Part shown: piece by piece, positions 60,808 through 64,000 of the stretch
How the letters are laid out: each line of letters starts with the position of its first letter
Numbering within the stretch: position 1 is the first letter of the stretch
Assembly: GCF_016834655.1 (NCBI RefSeq)
Contig: NZ_JAENHP010000026.1
Coordinates: 62,001 to 126,000 of the forward strand
Source of the DNA: Paractinoplanes ovalisporus
GTDB lineage: Bacteria > Actinomycetota > Actinomycetes > Mycobacteriales > Micromonosporaceae
DNA length: 64,000 nucleotides
Direction of reading: 5' to 3'
Translations under genes and position numbers: made by a program
Notes under the pieces: model-generated
What the model was told of the DNA's origin: nothing
Database searches by the model: none
Seen by the model: the letters and a program-made list of their open reading frames with translations, nothing else

Positions 60808-61329
60808 ATGCTTGAATCCGATCAGCGGGACGAAACGGTCGTCATACGGCCCTGGTGGCTCGTCACCTTGTTCGCACTGCGGTTCACGCTGGGCGCGACG
60901 TCGCTGGTGGGCGGGCTGACCTGGATCCTGCTCAACCTGCACTCGGCCAGTGCCGTGCTCGACGTGGCGGTCGGAACGGTGCTGTCGGTCGGCGGCCTGA
61001 TCCTGCTCATGCCCCACCGCGTGCGGCTGCCCCGCAAGACGACCGCGGTCGTGATGACCGGGTTCGCGCTGGCCGGAACCGCGGCCGGCCTGCTCGTCGC
61101 CCGATCCCAGACGTGCTGCATGTTCGCCTACATCACCGACCGCGGCTGGCCGTTCCACTGGGCTCAGCGCGGCGCGGTGGCCGACGACCCCGAGACCGCC
61201 TTCCGGGTCGCGCAGTCCGCCTCGTGGACCTTCGACCTGCTCTCCCTCGCGGCCAACCTGCTGCTTTTCTCGTACGTGGGTCTGATCGTGGTCGTGGCGG
61301 CCGTCCAGATCCGCCGCGCCTCGCGATAA
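60808..61329 (+). CDS. Four-helix membrane protein, paralog of the gene at 61546
   Basis: 173 residues with four predicted helices (about 17-45, 51-67, 77-97 and 142-168). Between helices 3 and 4 an extracytoplasmic loop holds the adjacent cysteines in QTCCMFAYITDRGWPFHWAQRG. The same layout (adjacent cysteines, then Y, then G-W/F-PF, then a helix ending GLIVVV/GLIVML) recurs in the next gene, so the two arose by duplication. ATG at 60808 shortly after GGATACTC, also shared. No family is recognised. Confidence 0.75.
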   Translation: MLESDQRDETVVIRPWWLVTLFALRFTLGATSLVGGLTWILLNLHSASAVLDVAVGTVLSVGGLILLMPHRVRLPRKTTAVVMTGFALAGTAAGLLVARSQTCCMFAYITDRGWPFHWAQRGAVADDPETAFRVAQSASWTFDLLSLAANLLLFSYVGLIVVVAAVQIRRASR

Positions 61330-61330
61330 C

Positions 61331-61478
61331 AACCACCCGCCCGTACGGCGAGCAGTTGCCCGTCCGTGCGGTGAACAGCCGCCCGCCCGTACGGTGATCG
61401 GGCGGCCGTCCGTGCGGTGAGCAGCCACCCGCCCGTGCGGTGAACAGCCACCCGCCCGTACGGTGATCGGGCGGCCCG
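61331..61478. repeat. About 23-bp tandem repeat, six copies, between two paralogs
   Basis: Six imperfect units near 23 bases share CCACCCGCCCGTRCGGTGA followed by ACAG, GCAG or TCGGG. They begin near 61332, 61357, 61380, 61404, 61426 and 61449. Units 2-3 and 5-6 resemble each other, giving a higher-order period near 69 bases. The array occupies most of the gap between the paralogous membrane genes (61330-61545). Confidence 0.8.
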
Positions 61479-61545
61479 TCCCCGCCTCGGTGGAAGTCGG
61501 GCAAATCGCCGGTGACGTGCGGAAATGAGCTGGATACTCGGACGC

Positions 61546-62154
61546 ATGCCCCAGGCCGCCGAGGATGAACCCGGCCCCCTCGCCTCGTCGGTGGCGACGC
61601 TGCGCCTGATCGCCGGGTGGGCCTGCGTCGCGCTGGCCGTGCTCAACCTCGCGATGGGGATCAGCCCGGCCACGTACGCCGCGTTCCACTTGATGCTGCT
61701 GGTGACCGGCCTGCTTCTGCTCGGCACAGGCCGGATCGCCAAGCCGCCGTCCCGGTTCGCGGTGGCCGCCGGTGGGGCGGTCGCCGCGCTGGGCCTGATC
61801 GGCACCGCGATTCCGGTCCTGGCCGTCGAGTGCTGCTCGCGGGGCTACGCAGTGCGTCACGGGTTCCCGTTCACGATGCTGGCCCGCGATCCCGGCGATT
61901 GGCGGTTCGACCTCGGCCGTACGGTGGCCGATCTGGTCTTCTGGCTCTGCGCGGGGTTGATCGTGATGCTGGTGGTCGCCCAGGCACGGCCGGCGGCACC
62001 ACGAACGGGACCGTCGACCTGGTCCGGTCCCGCCACTCCCCCGCGAGGCACCGTCGGGCACGCCGAGAGCCGCAGCGCCGGACGACACGCCCGGCCCGAT
62101 CCGGACACGAAGGGACGCACGGCGGACGGCGAGAATGTCGGGGGCCTTCCGTAG
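61546..62154 (+). CDS. Four-helix membrane protein, paralog of the gene at 60808
   Basis: 202 residues: four helices (about 20-38, 44-62, 72-94 and 128-150) and a polar Pro/Arg-rich tail of about 50 residues absent from its paralog. The loop before helix 4 has adjacent cysteines in VECCSRGYAVRHGFPF. ATG at 61546 chosen because GGATACTC lies a few bases upstream, as in the paralog; an ATG at 61525 is the alternative. Immediately upstream of xseA, possibly unrelated in role. Confidence 0.72.
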   Translation: MPQAAEDEPGPLASSVATLRLIAGWACVALAVLNLAMGISPATYAAFHLMLLVTGLLLLGTGRIAKPPSRFAVAAGGAVAALGLIGTAIPVLAVECCSRGYAVRHGFPFTMLARDPGDWRFDLGRTVADLVFWLCAGLIVMLVVAQARPAAPRTGPSTWSGPATPPRGTVGHAESRSAGRHARPDPDTKGRTADGENVGGLP

Positions 62155-62157
62155 TCT
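62152..62157 (+). promoter_or_regulatory. Probable -10 box of a leaderless xseAB message
   Basis: TAGTCT matches TANNNT, six bases before the xseA GTG at 62164. It overlaps the stop codon of the preceding membrane-protein gene. Confidence 0.45.
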
Positions 62158-62163
62158 GGCCGG

Positions 62164-63405
62164 GTGAGTGACCCCGAGCCGACCGGCCCTCCGAAGAGTT
62201 CCGCCGACGAGCCGTGGCCGGTCCGTGTCGTCAGCCAGAAGATCAGCTCCTGGATCGCCAAGCTGGGCTGGGTCTGGGTCGACGGCCAGGTCGCGCAGAT
62301 CAGCCGCCGCCCGGGTTCCACCGTGGTCTTCCTGACCCTGCGTGACCCCTCGGCCGACCTCAGCCTCACCGTCACCGCCCACCGTGACGTGCTCGACTCC
62401 GGCGCTCCCGAGCTGTCCGAGGGCGCCCGGGTCACGCTGCACGCCAAGCCCGAGTTCTATCCGGCCCGGGGCACGCTCAGCCTGCGCGCCGACGAGATCC
62501 GCCAGGTCGGGCTGGGTGAGCTGCTGGCCCGCCTCGAAAGGCTGAAGAAGCATCTGGCCGCCGAGGGCCTGTTCGCCCGCGAGCGCAAGCGCCGGCTGCC
62601 GTTCCTGCCCCAGCGCATCGGCCTGATCACCGGCCGGGCCAGCGCCGCCGAGCGTGACGTGCTGATGAACACGCGCCGCCGCTGGCCGTCGGTCGACTTC
62701 CGGGTGATCAACGTGCCGGTGCAGGGCCCGACCGCCGTGCCCCAGATCATCGACGCGCTCAAGGTGCTCGACAACGACGACACGATCGACGTCATCGTCA
62801 TCGCCCGGGGCGGCGGCAGCGTCGAAGACCTGCTGCCCTTCAGCGACGAGGCGCTCTGCCGAGCGGTGTTCGGCGCCCGCACGCCGGTGGTCAGCGCGAT
62901 CGGCCACGAGACCGACGCGCCCCTGCTCGACTACGTGGCCGACCTGCGCGCCTCGACCCCGACCGACGCGGCCAAGCGCATCGTGCCCGACCTGGGCGAG
63001 GAGTCCCAGCTGATCGAGGTGGCCCGTCGCCGGCTCGACCGCGCCGTGCTCACGCTGCTCGACCGCGAGAGCCACCGGCTCGAGTCGTGGCGCTCGCGGC
63101 CCTCGCTGGCCCGGCCCGAGCTGCTGGTCGACCAGCGCGCGGCCGACGTGACGGCGCTGCGCGACCGGGCCGTGCGCAGCCTCGAACACCGGGTCCGCCG
63201 CGCCGACGACGATCTGCGCCACACCGTCGCCCGGCTGCGGGCGCTGTCCCCGGCGGCGACGCTGCAGCGGGGCTACGCGATCGTGCAGCGCGAAGACGGC
63301 CACGTGGTGCGCGCGGCGGGTGAGGTCGAGGTCGACGATCTGGTCAGGGTCCGGCTCGCCGAGGGTGAGCTGCGAGCAGCGGTACGGGAGAAGACGAGTG
63401 AGTGA
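62164..63405 (+). CDS. xseA: Exodeoxyribonuclease VII large subunit (XseA)
   Basis: 413 residues. An amino-terminal OB-fold (VWVDGQVAQISRRPGSTVVFLTL) binds single-stranded DNA. The catalytic domain has IGLITGRASAAERDV, VIVIARGGGSVEDLLPFSDE and VSAIGHETD. A carboxy-terminal coiled-coil follows (about 290-370, Arg/Leu rich) and LSPAATLQRGYAIV ends the domain. With XseB it degrades single-stranded DNA from both ends. GTG start, leaderless by TAGTCT. Overlaps xseB by eight bases. Confidence 0.95.
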   Translation: MSDPEPTGPPKSSADEPWPVRVVSQKISSWIAKLGWVWVDGQVAQISRRPGSTVVFLTLRDPSADLSLTVTAHRDVLDSGAPELSEGARVTLHAKPEFYPARGTLSLRADEIRQVGLGELLARLERLKKHLAAEGLFARERKRRLPFLPQRIGLITGRASAAERDVLMNTRRRWPSVDFRVINVPVQGPTAVPQIIDALKVLDNDDTIDVIVIARGGGSVEDLLPFSDEALCRAVFGARTPVVSAIGHETDAPLLDYVADLRASTPTDAAKRIVPDLGEESQLIEVARRRLDRAVLTLLDRESHRLESWRSRPSLARPELLVDQRAADVTALRDRAVRSLEHRVRRADDDLRHTVARLRALSPAATLQRGYAIVQREDGHVVRAAGEVEVDDLVRVRLAEGELRAAVREKTSE

Positions 63406-63601
63406 CGAGAAACTGAGCTACGAGCAGGCCCGCACCGAGCTGGCCGGGGTGGTCGAGCGGCTGGAGCAGGGTGGCAGCTCGCTGGAGGAGTCGCTGGCCC
63501 TGTGGGAGCGAGGCGAAAAACTGGCCGACGTGTGCCAGCGCTGGCTCGACGGCGCCCGCGAACGAATCGAGGCAGCCCGGGCAGCACGCGCCGAGGAATA
63601 G
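63398..63601 (+). CDS. xseB: Exodeoxyribonuclease VII small subunit (XseB)
   Basis: 67 residues, all helical: LSYEQARTELAGVVERLEQG, then SLEESLALWERGEKLADVCQRWL, the full XseB signature. Several copies bind each XseA through its coiled coil. GTG at 63398 lies inside the end of xseA. The last residues (RIEAARAARAEE) are encoded by a 34-base segment that is duplicated 61 bases downstream, so the 3' end has been copied into the following gap. Confidence 0.94.
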   Translation: MSDEKLSYEQARTELAGVVERLEQGGSSLEESLALWERGEKLADVCQRWLDGARERIEAARAARAEE

Positions 63602-63660
63602 GCGCACCGAGCCCCCAAGACAACGCATCGAGGCAGCCCGGGCGGCACGCGCCGAGGACT
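63566..63660 (+). repeat. Direct duplication of the xseB 3' end
   Basis: ATCGAGGCAGCCCGGGC, then A or G, then GCACGCGCCGAGGA occurs at 63566-63597 and again at 63627-63658, a 61-base step. The second copy lies after the xseB stop and would encode IEAARAARAED in another frame context, followed by TGA. Confidence 0.8.
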
Positions 63661-63669
63661 GACGAGCGG

Positions 63670-64000
63670 TTAGCGGAGCGAGCCGGCCAGCGTCTCGAAG
63701 TTGTCCTGGTCGGTCTTTCCGACGATCACGATCGTGCGGGTCTGGTCGGCCATGACCAGCGCCTTCTCGCCGGGCCGGGTCGAATACCAGCGCCACACCC
63801 CGGACGAGGTGCGGAAGTTGCCGAGCGGCTTCGCTTCCTTGGTCAGCTCGGTCGGCAGCAGCGTGTCGGAGGGCACGCTGCTCTGGACGAGCTGGAGCGG
63901 GTCCTTGTCGGGGTCGACGTAGCCGACCCGCAGCGTCGCGCCGTTCTCGGCCCGCCGGAACGTCGCCGTCGACGTGTGCCAGTCGTCACTCAGGCCCTGC
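63670..64000 (-). CDS. DUF4245-domain protein, C-terminal part, cut by window edge
   Basis: The frame is open from the right edge to the stop at 63670 and shows 109 residues. LSDDWHTSTATFRR, GATLRVGYVDPDKDPLQLVQSS, FRTSSGVWRWYST and ALVMADQTRTIVIVGKTDQDNFETLAGSL follow the DUF4245 pattern. In family members this domain lies outside a single amino-terminal membrane helix, which would be beyond the window. Function unknown. Convergent with xseB; in other actinobacteria DUF4245 genes also sit beside xseAB. Confidence 0.85.
   Translation of the reverse strand, partial: QGLSDDWHTSTATFRRAENGATLRVGYVDPDKDPLQLVQSSVPSDTLLPTELTKEAKPLGNFRTSSGVWRWYSTRPGEKALVMADQTRTIVIVGKTDQDNFETLAGSLR

Noticed and set aside
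60778..63303. Minus-strand frame of 841 codons antisense to xseA and the membrane genes
   Set aside because: Antisense shadow of xseA; no protein-like pattern and it crosses a repeat array.

Overview
The window is about 73% GC by eye. Coding genes have strongly GC-biased third positions, many GTG starts, and many start-stop overlaps of the ATGA or GTGA type. The gene set points to a filamentous actinobacterium, probably Micromonosporaceae (Actinoplanes-like): mycothiol biosynthesis (mshB), a type VII secretion accessory cluster with a mycosin, a three-gene actinobacterial succinate dehydrogenase, a 7Fe ferredoxin beside dapC, and VanW, TldD/TldE and Uma2 proteins. The family assignment is an inference from gene content, not from a marker gene. 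I saw no rRNA, tRNA, CRISPR array, IS element or prophage. The window is ordinary chromosome whose intergenic regions carry an unusual number of unrelated short tandem repeats.

Layout. 1-1.05 kb: start of a SIMPL-domain gene, then a gene-free repeat region. 1.05-5.1 kb (minus strand): type VII secretion operon with an Esx-like protein, a large Gly/Pro-rich substrate-like protein, a mycosin and a YbaB-like protein. 5.2-11.5 kb: dapC-fdxA, a GNAT, membrane proteins, a VanW protein and mshB. 11.6-18 kb (plus strand): a degenerate S9 peptidase, Uma2, TldD/TldE and a membrane protein. 18.4-22.2 kb: sdhCAB, closed by a UUCG-capped hairpin. 22.2-26.6 kb: a TetR/MFS efflux pair, alkB and small unknown genes. 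26.7-35.7 kb: one long operon livGFHMK-SDR-SDR-APH-ACAD-tetR. 35.8-44.1 kb: regulators, acetyltransferases, a G5-domain protein, a methyltransferase, a damaged nucleotidyltransferase, an S51 peptidase and MutT. 44.1-50 kb: a fatty-acid-type locus of fadD and fadE facing tetR-ALDH-ADH. 50-50.8 kb: scar of a lost Uma2/toxin-antitoxin region. 50.9-64 kb: housekeeping genes ychF, ada-alkA, ogt, valS, rmuC, ispH, xseA and xseB, plus membrane proteins.

How genes work together. The most interesting proposal links the 27-35 kb operon to the 44-50 kb locus. The operon promoter carries the palindrome TTACACTGcCAGTGTAA over its -10 box, and a 14/17 match plus an extra half-site pair lies in the fadE/tetR divergent promoter. 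The operon encodes a branched-chain-amino-acid-type ABC importer, two short-chain dehydrogenases, and an APH-type kinase directly coupled to an ACAD11-type acyl-CoA dehydrogenase. Those last two are the halves that vertebrate ACAD10/ACAD11 carry fused and use to convert 4-hydroxyacyl-CoAs. The second locus would supply an acyl-CoA ligase, a second acyl-CoA dehydrogenase, an aldehyde dehydrogenase and an alcohol dehydrogenase. This suggests import and breakdown of a hydroxy or branched carboxylic acid or alcohol under one TetR regulator. The substrate cannot be read from sequence.

A second theme is leaderless expression. At least eight start codons (mshB, Uma2, tldD, alkB, a PH-domain gene, fadE, ispH, xseA and others) sit exactly 6-7 nt after a TANNNT hexamer, and this helps choose starts. 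A third theme is damage at gene edges: a 47-bp triplication with a frameshift at a nucleotidyltransferase start, a deletion joining two convergent 3' ends, and a peptidase that has lost its nucleophile.
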